Of a stretch of DNA of 64,000 bases, positions 1 to 10,419 are shown piece after piece. Location of the stretch: assembly GCA_025736915.1 (NCBI GenBank), contig CP107049.1, forward strand, positions 1,116,001 to 1,180,000. Reading direction: 5' to 3'. Numbering within the stretch: position 1 is the stretch's first letter; the number at the start of each line of letters is the position of its first letter. Under the pieces are notes generated by a model. The model was not told where the DNA came from. It made no database searches and saw only the letters and a program-made list of their open reading frames with translations. The DNA is from Acinetobacter nosocomialis (lineage in GTDB: Bacteria; Pseudomonadota; Gammaproteobacteria; Pseudomonadales; Moraxellaceae). A program made the position numbers and the translations under genes.

Positions 1-643
1 AACAGTCGCTGAACTTTCTCAACGTGCTGGTATTAATATGCCAGAAGTTGGTATCTTCCCTTCATATCAGTCTAATGCCTTCGCAACAGGCTGGAATAAA
101 AATGATGCCTTAGTTGCCGTTTCAAGCGGTCTACTTGAGCGTATGAACAAAGATGAGCTACGTGCAGTACTTGCGCACGAGATCGGCCACGTTGCAAATG
201 GTGACATGGTTACTCTCGCACTCATCCAAGGTGTGGTAAACGCCTTTGTGATGTTCTTTGCTCGTGTAGTAGGTGACTTTATCGACCGTAATGTTTTTGG
301 TCGTCAAGACAACGAAGCCCCTGGTATGGGTTATTTCCTCATTACGATGGTTCTAGATATCGTGTTCGGTATTCTAGCTTCAGCTATTGTGATGTGGTTC
401 TCTCGTTACCGTGAATACCGTGCTGATGAAGCTGGTGCACGTTTAGCTGGTAAACAAGCAATGATTTCTGCTTTATTACGTTTGCAAGCTGAAACAGAGT
501 TACCTGACCAAATGCCAAAAGAAATGAAAGCGTTCGCTATTGCGGAAGGTAAAGAACAAGGCTTTAGTTTAGCTGCTTTGTTCCAAACCCACCCAACAAT
601 TGAACAACGTGTGGCAGCTCTACATCAGTTAGATTGCCCATAA
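1..643 (+). CDS. htpX: Protease HtpX, membrane zinc metalloprotease (5' end outside window)
   Basis: This is the C-terminal part of HtpX, an inner-membrane M48 metalloprotease that degrades damaged membrane proteins alongside FtsH. The frame is already open at base 2 and reads [11 protein letters not shown] before the first internal ATG at 38, so the true start lies left of the window. The zinc site HEIGH is encoded at about 176-190. It is followed by a hydrophobic segment, a second one near 330-400, and then YRADEAGA, which carries the third zinc-ligand glutamate. The stop at 641-643 is followed at once by a strong hairpin terminator. About 213 residues are visible, against roughly 300 for the family. 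Identity is secure; regulation cannot be judged because the promoter is outside. Confidence 0.96.
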   Translation, partial: TVAELSQRAGINMPEVGIFPSYQSNAFATGWNKNDALVAVSSGLLERMNKDELRAVLAHEIGHVANGDMVTLALIQGVVNAFVMFFARVVGDFIDRNVFGRQDNEAPGMGYFLITMVLDIVFGILASAIVMWFSRYREYRADEAGARLAGKQAMISALLRLQAETELPDQMPKEMKAFAIAEGKEQGFSLAALFQTHPTIEQRVAALHQLDCP

Positions 644-653
644 CACAGTAAAT

Positions 654-682
654 AAAAAAGCCTCCTTTTGGAGGCTTTTTTA
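654..682. terminator. Bidirectional terminator between htpX and the DUF4112 gene
   Basis: The hairpin AAAAAAGCCTCC / GGAGGCTTTTTT has a TTTT loop and is flanked by A and T runs, so it can end transcription from both sides. It sits exactly between the converging htpX and DUF4112 genes, whose stops are 641-643 and 683. Confidence 0.85.
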
Positions 683-1258
683 TTAGGTTGAATGAGCAAG
701 TCCCCAAAGAAAACTGATTCCCCACCACATCGCGAAACCAATCAGAATAAGCACAAATACCCCTAATAAATCGGGTATATGTAACCATAGCCAACTCACA
801 ACAGGGTTACGCCAGAAAGCTGACTGTTGCTGCTTCTTTTCAAGCTTTTCGTGTAAATACGGATGAACAACATGCATATCACTTTGAATTACATATTCTT
901 CGCGTATGTGGGTATGAACCACATCTAATGCTTTTCTACTAGGGCGTATAAAAATATCGAAAATAGTCCCTGCAACTGGAACACAACCCACCACAGCATC
1001 GACTACAGCCAATTTTATGACTGGAGTGAGCTTATGCTGCGGTACACCAATTTGCTTGGCTTTATATATGGCATAACAAGTCAGAACAAAACCCGCTACA
1101 TCACCCGCAATAGGAATAGTACTTAGCGCCGCATCGGCACCAATACCCTGCTTTGTAAAAGGGATACGGACGGCGCTATCCATCATGGTGGCGAACTTGG
1201 CCAGATCTCGTTCTAATGCGATGACCTGTTGCTGTGTTAGTTTTTTTTCTTGAGGCAT
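683..1258 (-). CDS. DUF4112 domain membrane protein
   Basis: This 191-residue protein matches the DUF4112 family by its central pattern. That pattern is a MDSAVRIP-like entry, the stretch GADAALSTIPIAGDVAGFVL, and a second copy-like segment with VVGCVPVAGTIFDIF. A last hydrophobic helix (LLGVFVLILIGFAMWWGISFL) lies near the C terminus. Function is unknown for the family. It is likely an inner-membrane protein. It converges on htpX and shares its terminator. No clear Shine-Dalgarno sequence precedes the ATG at 1256-1258, but the N terminus (MPQEKK) is hydrophilic and plausible. Family assignment is from memory of the motif. Confidence 0.8.
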   Translation of the reverse strand: MPQEKKLTQQQVIALERDLAKFATMMDSAVRIPFTKQGIGADAALSTIPIAGDVAGFVLTCYAIYKAKQIGVPQHKLTPVIKLAVVDAVVGCVPVAGTIFDIFIRPSRKALDVVHTHIREEYVIQSDMHVVHPYLHEKLEKKQQQSAFWRNPVVSWLWLHIPDLLGVFVLILIGFAMWWGISFLWGLAHST

Positions 1259-1330
1259 CTAAATCAAATATATGAAGAGAAGTTAAACTTAATATACTTG
1301 ATTTAATGCCTGTTTTTAAATTGTTTGCTT

Positions 1331-4300
1331 TTAACTCGAAGCTTTCGATTTAAACAGTGAGCGTAATAACACGTACATAACTGGAATAAAGAATAAAACC
1401 AGCACAGTACCAAACATCACACCACCTAAAATACTAATACCAATTTCTTGACGACTCACCGCACCAGCGCCCTGTGCAAACACAAGTGGAATCACACCAG
1501 CACCGAAGGCTAAAGAAGTCATTAGAATAGGTCTTAAACGCAAACTCGCGCCTTCTAAAGCCGCCTGAATAGCATTCTTTCCTTTCTCTTGGGCTAATGC
1601 AGCAAACTCAACAATTAAAATTGCGTTTTTACATGACAATCCAATCGTGGTTAGAAGTGCAATTTGGAAATACACATCATTTGGCAAACCAAAGATATAA
1701 GAGAAAATGACACTTCCCCCTACACCTAGCGGAATAGAGGTCATCACGGCAGCAGGAATGCTCAAGCTTTCGTATAACGCCGCTAAACATAAGAAAATAA
1801 AACCTGCCGAAATCAGATATAACCACACCGCCTGATTTGTCGACTTCTGTTCTTCAAAAGACAAGCCTGTCCAAGCCAAACCAATATCTTTTTGCTGGTT
1901 GACGAGTTGCTCAACATCTTTCATAGCCTGACCAGAACTGCTATTACTTGCAACATCAGCCTGTAACTGTAAAGCACTATATCCCATATAGCGTTTTACA
2001 ATTTCCGGTGCCCCGCCCCAGCTAAAGTTCGCAAATGAGCTAAAAGGCACCATTTCATTTTGGCTATTACGCACAGACCAATTATATAAATCTTCAGGTT
2101 TAGATCTGAACTCGGCATCACCTTGAATCATGACACGTTTAATACGGCCCCGATCAATAAAGTCATTTACGTAAGTTCCGCCCCATGCGCTCGACAACGT
2201 ATTATTAATTGCCGAGAGTTCCAAACCATTTGCTAAAGCCTGTTTCTGGTCAATCTTGATATTCAGATTCGCTTTACTATTGGTAGACTGCTTATCAAAA
2301 TTTTCAAAAGTTGAATAGTTTTTACTTTGAGCCTGTAACTGACGGAACATACCATCTAAGAAGTTTTGCCCTTGACCATTTAAATCTTGAATCCAGAAAT
2401 CTAGACCATCAGTTTGACCCAAACCATTTACTGATGGTGGTAAGGTCACGTTAATTTGAGCATTACTAAGATTTCTAAAATATTTCATTGCGCGCTTTTG
2501 TATAGCATCAGCCGAGTCCTCTTTAGCCGTACGTACATCCCAAGGTTTTAAAGCAATAAAGCCTTGCGCTAAGTTTTGCCCTGTACCGGCATTATTTCGA
2601 CCATAACGAATTAAGACCAGATCAACATTCTTATCTTCTTTACTGAGAAAATACTGGCGCACTTGTTCACCAATTTTCTGACTTTCAGACATTGGAGCAC
2701 TATCTACTAGCTTAATTTGAACGCTTAAAATGCCTTGATCTTCTTTAGGGATAAATCCGCTTTTCAAACCACTATAGAACAGCGTAAAAACTGCAATCAG
2801 CGCCAAAAAAATCACGATAACCGATTTACTGTAGTGAATACTCGTTTGAACAAACTTGATATATTTATTTTTAAGTTGATCAATTTTTTGGTTAAACCAC
2901 ACTGCCCAACGCATAGGTTGAGGGTTCGGTTTTAAAATTAATGCACACAATGCAGGCGTTAAAATAAGTGCAACCGTAAGCGATAACGCCATAGCAGCAA
3001 CTAAAGTAATGGAAAACTGACGGTAAATCACGCCAATTGAGCCACCTAAAAAAGACATTGGAATAAAAACAGCAGTTAAAACCAATGTAATGCCGACTAA
3101 GGCACCACTAATTTCACCCATTGACTCAATTGCAGCTTCTTTAGGGCTTAAGTGCTGTTCATGCATAAGCCGTTCAACGTTTTCGACCACTACAATTGCA
3201 TCATCGACCAACAAACCAATGGCGAGTACCAGTGCAAATAACGTTAATGTGTTAATACTAAACCCAAGCACGTATAAAACTGCAAAAGTTCCTAAAATAA
3301 CAACCGGAACGGTAATACTCGGAATAAGAGTAGCGCGCCAGCTTTGTAAAAATAGGAACATCACCAAAATTACTAAAATAATGGCTTCTACAAGGGTCTT
3401 TACAACTTCCTTAATTGACTCTTGAACAAACGGCGTATTATCTCGCGGATAAACGATCTTATAGCCTGCCGGTAGTTTCGTTGAAAGCTGATCTAAGGTT
3501 TGATGGATGAGCTTAGAGGTTTGAATTGCATTCGCACCTGAAGATAAAGAAATACTTACACCCGCGGCAGGATAACCGTTAATCGTGTTAAAAGATTGAT
3601 AGTTCTCTGCACCAAGCTCTACTCTTGCAATATCTTTTAAATAAACATAACTCGCCGTTTTATTCGACTTTACGACAATATTTTTAAAGTCCTCGACTGT
3701 TTTGAGTCGAGAACCTGCGGTCACTTTTGTATTTAAATATTGACCGTCAATGACTGGTAAATCGCCAATCGCACCTGCAGCAACTTGGGTGTTTTGGGCA
3801 GTGATTGCGCTCGCAACATCACTTGGCATTAAATTATATTGCTTTAACTTCTCTGGATTTAACCAGATACGCATCGCATATTGTGAACCAAATATATCTG
3901 TTTCACCCACTCCCTCAATACGGTTCAGGTTATCGACGACATGCGTAGTTAAATAGTCTGACAGCTCGATGTTTCCGGTTTTACCAGTTGAGTCATATAA
4001 GCCAATCACCATAAAAGTATCGCCTAAAGACTTGGTAACGGTAACACCTTGGCGCTGAACTTCATCGGGTAAACGGCGTATGACACCACTAATGCTATTT
4101 TGAACTTGTACCTGAGCAGTATCTGGGTTGGTTCCATTATCGAAACTAATGGTAATTCGGCTACGCCCAGATGAATCACTTGATGAGCTAAAATAGAGTA
4201 AGTGATCAATCCCTTGTATTTGCTGTTCTAAAATTTGGGTAACACTTTGCTCAACCGTTTGTGCATCTGCCCCGCTATAACTTGCCGACACTGTAATTTT

Positions 4301-4426
4301 TGGAGGTGCAATATCGGGATACCGTTCTACGGGCAAATGCATCACCGAAAAAATACCAAAAGCCATAACAATGATCGCCAGTACATTGGCAAAAATGGGG
4401 CGCTGAATAAAAAATTTAGATAGCAT
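1331..4426 (-). CDS. RND multidrug efflux permease (HAE-1, AcrB-like)
   Basis: This full-length 1,031-residue inner-membrane RND pump starts MLSKFFIQRPIFANVLAI, the standard HAE-1 N terminus. The proton-relay residues are present: the TM4 pair Asp408-Asp409 in GLLVDDAIVVVEN, and Lys933 in GLSCKNAILIVEF, matching Asp407/Asp408/Lys940 of AcrB. RND permeases of this class export drugs, dyes or detergents with a periplasmic adaptor and an outer-membrane channel. No adaptor or channel gene lies beside it: the neighbours are DUF4112 and a divergent glpQ. It must therefore borrow partners encoded elsewhere, or its partners lie outside the window. It is clearly not AdeB or AdeJ by N-terminal sequence, so I give no symbol. 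The ribosome site upstream of 4426 is weak. Confidence 0.93.
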   Translation of the reverse strand: MLSKFFIQRPIFANVLAIIVMAFGIFSVMHLPVERYPDIAPPKITVSASYSGADAQTVEQSVTQILEQQIQGIDHLLYFSSSSDSSGRSRITISFDNGTNPDTAQVQVQNSISGVIRRLPDEVQRQGVTVTKSLGDTFMVIGLYDSTGKTGNIELSDYLTTHVVDNLNRIEGVGETDIFGSQYAMRIWLNPEKLKQYNLMPSDVASAITAQNTQVAAGAIGDLPVIDGQYLNTKVTAGSRLKTVEDFKNIVVKSNKTASYVYLKDIARVELGAENYQSFNTINGYPAAGVSISLSSGANAIQTSKLIHQTLDQLSTKLPAGYKIVYPRDNTPFVQESIKEVVKTLVEAIILVILVMFLFLQSWRATLIPSITVPVVILGTFAVLYVLGFSINTLTLFALVLAIGLLVDDAIVVVENVERLMHEQHLSPKEAAIESMGEISGALVGITLVLTAVFIPMSFLGGSIGVIYRQFSITLVAAMALSLTVALILTPALCALILKPNPQPMRWAVWFNQKIDQLKNKYIKFVQTSIHYSKSVIVIFLALIAVFTLFYSGLKSGFIPKEDQGILSVQIKLVDSAPMSESQKIGEQVRQYFLSKEDKNVDLVLIRYGRNNAGTGQNLAQGFIALKPWDVRTAKEDSADAIQKRAMKYFRNLSNAQINVTLPPSVNGLGQTDGLDFWIQDLNGQGQNFLDGMFRQLQAQSKNYSTFENFDKQSTNSKANLNIKIDQKQALANGLELSAINNTLSSAWGGTYVNDFIDRGRIKRVMIQGDAEFRSKPEDLYNWSVRNSQNEMVPFSSFANFSWGGAPEIVKRYMGYSALQLQADVASNSSSGQAMKDVEQLVNQQKDIGLAWTGLSFEEQKSTNQAVWLYLISAGFIFLCLAALYESLSIPAAVMTSIPLGVGGSVIFSYIFGLPNDVYFQIALLTTIGLSCKNAILIVEFAALAQEKGKNAIQAALEGASLRLRPILMTSLAFGAGVIPLVFAQGAGAVSRQEIGISILGGVMFGTVLVLFFIPVMYVLLRSLFKSKASS

Positions 4427-4690
4427 GGCTGCTCGGTATGGTGTCGTTAATTAACAGGAGAAAATGCCGCTTTGAGACCTTGTGATCATCAACGAGCGGT
4501 GTAAAAAAGACAAGTGGAATTAAAACAATAAATGTAATTAAGACAAAAACAAAGCGGGTTTCACTATTTCCAACAAAGCAATAAAGAACCAGTTAAATAG
4601 TGTCACTTAAAATTCATGAATTCTTCATCATCACGTCAAACTAAATCCCAATACTTGAGTCGTTTCAATTAAAACAATATGAGTAGAATT

Positions 4691-5830
4691 ATGTTTAGAA
4701 AAGCACTTTTATGCTTAAGTTTAATTAGCTTGGTCGGTTGTAATGACGATGATAAAACCGAAACAACCCCAACCACACCAGAATATCAACTTCCTAAAAT
4801 TTTAGTCATCGGACACCGTGGCGCAAGCGCTTTACGTCCTGAACATACTTTGGCTTCATATCAAAAAGCCATTGATGATGGTGCAGACTTTATTGAACCC
4901 GACTTAGTGTCAACAAAAGATGGTGTATTGGTTACGCGTCATGAAAATGAAATTGGTGGGACTACCAATATCAGTACCCTTGCCCAATTTGCAGACCGTA
5001 AAACCACCAAAAATATTGATGGTGTAAATTTAACGGGTTGGTTTACGGAAGACCTCACCTTAAATGAATTACAACAAGTTAAAGCACGTGAGCGTATTCC
5101 TGAGTTTCGACCAGCAAATACGGCTTACAATGACCTCTATTCAATTCCGACACTCGAACAAGTCATTGAACTTGCCGAAGCAAATTATAAAAAAACTGGC
5201 AAGATTATTGGTTTATATATCGAAACCAAGCATCCAACTTATTTTAAAAATAAAAATTTGGCTATGGAGGACACACTTCTTAAAACTCTTGCCAAATATC
5301 AATATACACGTGATATCGCACCTATCTATTTGCAATCGTTTGAAGTCAGCAATTTAAAATATTTAAAAGATCAACTTGATCTTCATAAGACGCTTAAACA
5401 TGCACAAATCATTCAGTTATATGATGCAAAAACATCTCGACCAGCCGACTTTGTTGAATCTGGCGTGTCTAAAACATATGGTGATTTAGCCACAGCACAA
5501 AGCTTAAAAGATGTTGCTCAATATGCAAATGGCGTAGGTCCAAGCAAAAACTATATTCTCAGTTTCAATAATGATGGTTCAGTACAAACCACTTCATTTA
5601 TTACAGATGCGCATGCCGCTGGTTTAAAAGTACATCCTTATACTTTCCGCCCAGAAAATAACTTCTTACCACAGCCTTTAAAATGTAGCGATAAACCTGC
5701 TGAACGTTGTCCAACAGGTGCTCTAAAAGAGTTTGAAGCATATTTCAAAGCAGGTGTGGATGGTGTCTTTACAGATGATCCAGCACTCGGCCGTGAAGCA
5801 GTCAATAATTTTGAGAAAGCAACTAAATAG
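4691..5830 (+). CDS. glpQ: Glycerophosphodiester phosphodiesterase, lipoprotein (GlpQ-like)
   Basis: The enzyme hydrolyses glycerophosphodiesters from phospholipid breakdown to glycerol-3-phosphate plus an alcohol. The catalytic GDPD signature HRGASALRPEHTL, followed by the metal-binding ADFIEPDLV, lies just after the signal region. The N terminus is a lipoprotein signal ending in the lipobox LVGC, so the protein should be lipid-anchored. Two starts are possible, ATG 4679 and ATG 4691. I prefer 4691 because GAG at 4681-4683 gives a Shine-Dalgarno at the right distance and leaves a compact signal of about 17 residues; the longer form adds four residues. The product glycerol-3-phosphate would feed GlpD, encoded at 13.6-15.1 kb. 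A terminator follows the stop. Confidence 0.9.
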   Translation: MFRKALLCLSLISLVGCNDDDKTETTPTTPEYQLPKILVIGHRGASALRPEHTLASYQKAIDDGADFIEPDLVSTKDGVLVTRHENEIGGTTNISTLAQFADRKTTKNIDGVNLTGWFTEDLTLNELQQVKARERIPEFRPANTAYNDLYSIPTLEQVIELAEANYKKTGKIIGLYIETKHPTYFKNKNLAMEDTLLKTLAKYQYTRDIAPIYLQSFEVSNLKYLKDQLDLHKTLKHAQIIQLYDAKTSRPADFVESGVSKTYGDLATAQSLKDVAQYANGVGPSKNYILSFNNDGSVQTTSFITDAHAAGLKVHPYTFRPENNFLPQPLKCSDKPAERCPTGALKEFEAYFKAGVDGVFTDDPALGREAVNNFEKATK

Positions 5831-5843
5831 TTAAATGCTTAAT

Positions 5844-5876
5844 AAAAAACAGGGCATTCAATGCCCTGTTTTTTTT
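5844..5876. terminator. Bidirectional terminator after glpQ
   Basis: The hairpin CAGGGCAT / ATGCCCTG with a TCA loop is flanked by A5 on the left and T8 on the right. It lies between the convergent glpQ and the metallo-hydrolase gene. Confidence 0.85.
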
Positions 5877-6837
5877 ACTTATCAAGACTGTTATTAAAAT
5901 ATAAAGGAATCCACTGGTATTGTTCTGCATTCACTTTATACACATGGCCAATGCCTGGGAATGGCAAATGTGGAGCAGCTACCCATTGCTGTTTATTTGA
6001 AATTTCAGCAAACATTTTCAAACGAGTGTTAATTGCCTGCTCAGAATTTACATCAAAATCTACACCAGTTTTTGGAGCATCAAACTGTAAAGAATGTGAG
6101 TGGACAATGTCACCTACAAAGACAATTTGTTGACCTTTACTCTTCAAACGGAAGCTATGGTGACCCGGTGTGTGGCCTTGTGTATTGATCACTTCAAAAC
6201 CTTGAATGACATCGCCATCTTTAAAGGTTTTAAATGCTTTTTTCGCTTCATACGGCGCAAGTGCAGCTTTTACATTTTTAACAGTGCCTAAATAATTTTC
6301 TTTTTGATTTGCTGGTACTGTTTTTTCAGAAGCTGGGTTTAACCAGTAATCTGCTTCACGTTCATGCGCATAAATAGTTGCATTAGGAAATACTGCTTTT
6401 CCATCTTTAGCAATTCCACAAACATGGTCTGGGTGTAGATGGGTTAACAAAACCGTTTTCACATTCGCAAGTTGATAGCCTGCCAGTTCAAGATTTTTAG
6501 CAATTGAACCCAACTGTGGGCCAAAACAACTTGAAGCTCCACTATCAACAAGCGTTAAACTTTTACCGTCATCTACCAAGAATGCATTTACCGAAGTTTG
6601 AATCCCCTTCTCATTAACAGCAGCGTACTTGGTTAAAATTTTAGTCTTCTCAGCCTGACTCAAATTTTTGAACAACTTAGGGTCTAAATAAATGGTGCCG
6701 TCAAGTAAAGAGGTGATGCGGTAATTACCAAATTGATGCTTATAATATCCCGGTACTTGCTGAGCTGAGGCAGGTTCTGCATAGCTTACATGTAAGCCAC
6801 CCATGACAAGTCCTAATGCTACAAATAGTTTTTTCAT
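5875..6837 (-). CDS. Secreted metallo-beta-lactamase-fold hydrolase
   Basis: This 320-residue protein has an N-terminal signal peptide (about residues 1-20, ending SYA), so it is exported to the periplasm or beyond. The dinuclear zinc motif of the fold is complete: His133-x-His135-x-Asp137-His138 in THLHPDH, His222 in GHTPGHH, Asp243 in VGDIVHS, and a late His in APHLPFPG. The overall pattern resembles the lactonase/hydrolase branch of the superfamily (AttM- or AiiA-like layout) rather than a typical beta-lactamase, but substrate cannot be read from sequence. A Shine-Dalgarno (GAAGAG) lies just before the ATG. The gene is monocistronic, convergent with glpQ and divergent from dgkA. Confidence 0.88.
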   Translation of the reverse strand: MKKLFVALGLVMGGLHVSYAEPASAQQVPGYYKHQFGNYRITSLLDGTIYLDPKLFKNLSQAEKTKILTKYAAVNEKGIQTSVNAFLVDDGKSLTLVDSGASSCFGPQLGSIAKNLELAGYQLANVKTVLLTHLHPDHVCGIAKDGKAVFPNATIYAHEREADYWLNPASEKTVPANQKENYLGTVKNVKAALAPYEAKKAFKTFKDGDVIQGFEVINTQGHTPGHHSFRLKSKGQQIVFVGDIVHSHSLQFDAPKTGVDFDVNSEQAINTRLKMFAEISNKQQWVAAPHLPFPGIGHVYKVNAEQYQWIPLYFNNSLDK

Positions 6838-6911
6838 CTCTTCTTCTCTATCAAGTTATAAAGTCAAAATCTTTAAAAAAAGATTTAATATTTTTTTTGA
6901 GGGCCGCGATA

Positions 6912-6917
6912 TATAAT
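6912..6917 (+). promoter_or_regulatory. Probable -10 element of the dgkA promoter
   Basis: A perfect TATAAT lies 29 bases before the dgkA start, in the 108-base gap between divergent genes. No convincing -35 hexamer is seen at the usual spacing, so only the -10 element is claimed. Confidence 0.5.
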
Positions 6918-6945
6918 GCATGAAAAGTGTTAAAAATATAAGTGA

Positions 6946-7320
6946 ATGAATAGTTATTCTCCCTACAAAGGCAAAAGCGGACTAAAGCGCATCTTGAATG
7001 CGACAGGTTATTCAATTTCAGGATTTAAGGCAGCTTATAAAAATGAAGCCGCTTTCCGACAAATTGTTTTAATTAATGTTGTGCTTATCCCTACTAGCTT
7101 TTTCCTAGATGTGACTCGTGGCGAACATGCACTTATGGTCGTTGTATGTTTATTTGCAATTATTGTAGAACTATTCAATTCTGCGATTGAAGCAGTAGTT
7201 GACCGCGTATCACTTGAAAAACATCAACTCTCTAAAAATGCCAAAGATATGGGAAGTGCTGCACAGTTTGTTGCACTGTCTATTATTGCGGTTACATGGC
7301 TTATCATTTTATTAGGCTAA
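6946..7320 (+). CDS. dgkA: Diacylglycerol kinase DgkA
   Basis: DgkA is the small trimeric inner-membrane kinase that turns diacylglycerol into phosphatidic acid, recycling lipid left over from head-group transfers. The 124-residue length is typical. The family signature is intact: Glu75, Asn78 and Glu82 in ELFNSAIEAVVDR, followed by LSKNAKDMGSAAQ at 95-107. Three hydrophobic segments flank it. The N terminus (MNSYSPYKGKSGLKRIL) is the usual amphipathic start. It is a single-gene unit facing groEL. The hairpin that follows carries its T tract on the other strand, so its own terminator is unclear. Confidence 0.95.
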   Translation: MNSYSPYKGKSGLKRILNATGYSISGFKAAYKNEAAFRQIVLINVVLIPTSFFLDVTRGEHALMVVVCLFAIIVELFNSAIEAVVDRVSLEKHQLSKNAKDMGSAAQFVALSIIAVTWLIILLG

Positions 7321-7325
7321 AAAAA

Positions 7326-7353
7326 ACCATGCTTATAAAAGGATAAGCATGGT
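7326..7353 (-). terminator. Second, back-up terminator for groESL read-through
   Basis: The perfect 11-bp stem ACCATGCTTAT / ATAAGCATGGT has a 6-base loop. The A run at 7319-7325 makes a U tract only on the minus strand, so it would stop transcripts running past groEL before they enter dgkA antisense. On the plus strand it has no U tract. Confidence 0.55.
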
Positions 7354-7442
7354 GTAACAAAAAAGAGGAACTACAGCTACTGTTCCTGACTATAAGTTTA
7401 AGAATATCAACTTAACTTTTTCTTAATTTATATAAGAAATAA

Positions 7443-7472
7443 AAAAAATCCCTGCAAATGCAGGGATTTTTT
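7443..7472 (-). terminator. groEL terminator
   Basis: The hairpin ATCCCTGC / GCAGGGAT with an AAAT loop is flanked by A and T runs. It begins 20 bases past the groEL stop. Confidence 0.85.
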
Positions 7473-7491
7473 ATTTAGACGTTGATGTTTA

Positions 7492-9144
<1,653 letters not shown>

Positions 9145-9184
9145 TTAAATACTGAATCTGATAATGAATTGAGTTATGGATCGA

Positions 9185-9475
9185 TTAGCCTTCTAATACA
9201 GCTAAGATGTCTGACTCTTTCATGATTAAGAGTTCTTCACCGTTTACTTTAACTGTTGTACCTGCATAAGTACCAAATAACACCTTGTCACCAACTTTAA
9301 CATCCAAAGCACGTACGCCGTTATCAGTGATTTGACCATTACCTACTGCAATTACTTCACCTTGAGATGGTTTTTCAGCAGCAGAACCTGGCAATAAAAT
9401 ACCGCCAGCAGTTTTGGTTTCTTCTTCTACACGACGAATCACAACGCGATCATGTAATGGACGAATGTTGCTCAT
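9185..9475 (-). CDS. groES: Co-chaperonin GroES (Hsp10)
   Basis: GroES is the heptameric lid of the GroEL chamber. The start was set at ATG 9475 ([12 protein letters not shown], 96 residues). An in-frame ATG at 9487 would add MELI, but the sequence GGAG that serves as Shine-Dalgarno for 9475 overlaps that upstream ATG, and GroES proteins start at the shorter position. The mobile-loop region ([23 protein letters not shown]) and the C-terminal [14 protein letters not shown] are typical. It is the first gene of the groESL operon. Confidence 0.98.
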
Positions 9476-9560
9476 AATTAACTCCATCAGACTTAGTCTT
9501 TTTGATTAATCGTTATTGCCTTAATCCAGAGCAATAACAAAATATTTAGATGTCACTTTT

Positions 9561-9586
9561 GTGGGGATGAAAAAAATGGCTTCAAG
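9561..9586 (-). promoter_or_regulatory. Heat-shock (sigma-32/RpoH) promoter of groESL
   Basis: On the minus strand the sequence reads CTTGAA (9581-9586), a 14-base spacer, then CCCCAC (9561-9566). This closely matches the sigma-32 consensus CTTGAA-N13-14-CCCCAT. It lies about 85 bases upstream of the groES start, which fits a short 5' leader. No CIRCE inverted repeat is seen, so control is more likely by RpoH than by HrcA. Confidence 0.85.
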
Positions 9587-9660
9587 GGGAAATAAGAAAA
9601 ATTTTCTTCTTTTTTGAATATTTTTTAAACAATCAAATATTTAATCTCATCTAAACCAAA

Positions 9661-10419
9661 TCAATCTGAAGTGAATTCAGCCAACTGTTCATTGAACCAG
9701 TAATGCTGAATCTTTCCTGTATTTGAAACTGTATTAAAGCTATTCGGATTGTGATGATATAAACGAGTAGAAGTTGCTGTACCCGCATGAATATCATATA
9801 TAGGATGGTCTATTTCCAGATGGTAAATCTGAGTTAAATCATATATAGCCGTTTTATGAAGATGACCATGCAGCATTCCAAATAATCCGGTTGTACTCCA
9901 CTTTTCTAAAGCAATTTTGCCCAAAACCGGACAATCCTTTATCCCATGCCTATTATCGGGTGGTGTATAAAAAGGTTGATGGAAAACCACCAGCTTTATT
10001 TTATCTTTTGGCGCTTTTTCTAAACGCTCATAAGTATCTTGAATTTGTTCAATCGAAATATGCCCACGTGTGTGATAACGACGACGTATGCTGTTTACCC
10101 CAACAATATAGAAATGTTCGGTTTCTAAAGTCGGTTCTAATTCACCAAAAAAATATCGATACCGAGTAAATGGAGAAAAAAAACGGTTCCAGACATGATA
10201 CAAAGGAATATCATGATTTCCAGGCACTACAAGATAAGGAATATTGAGGCTATCTAAAAATTGCCGACATTTAAAAAATTGTTCATATTTAGCACGTTGA
10301 GTAACATCGCCACTCACGACAATCACTTCAGGCTTTTGCTGAATACAAAAATGTCTTATTGCTTCTAAACACTCTTTTTTTTCTGTCCCAAAGTGTAAAT
10401 CAGACAGATGTAATAACAT
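9661..10419 (-). CDS. Calcineurin-like metallophosphoesterase
   Basis: This 252-residue cytoplasmic phosphoesterase carries the full dimetal motif set: Asp7-x-His9 (SDLHFG), Gly37-Asp38 (SGDVTQ), Gly67-Asn-His-Asp70 (PGNHD), a later His in FHQPF, and GHLH near residue 185. The layout is like CpdA (cyclic-nucleotide phosphodiesterase) and other Icc-type enzymes, but the substrate is not determined by sequence. Its start overlaps the 3' end of the lipid kinase gene by 20 bases, so the two are translationally coupled. A phosphatase acting on a lipid or nucleotide linked to the kinase is one possible reading of that pairing. Confidence 0.85.
   Translation of the reverse strand: MLLHLSDLHFGTEKKECLEAIRHFCIQQKPEVIVVSGDVTQRAKYEQFFKCRQFLDSLNIPYLVVPGNHDIPLYHVWNRFFSPFTRYRYFFGELEPTLETEHFYIVGVNSIRRRYHTRGHISIEQIQDTYERLEKAPKDKIKLVVFHQPFYTPPDNRHGIKDCPVLGKIALEKWSTTGLFGMLHGHLHKTAIYDLTQIYHLEIDHPIYDIHAGTATSTRLYHHNPNSFNTVSNTGKIQHYWFNEQLAEFTSD

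Noticed and set aside
564-794. Minus-strand 76-codon frame across the htpX end
   Set aside because: It runs through the htpX 3' end, the shared terminator and the DUF4112 gene end; no features of a real gene.
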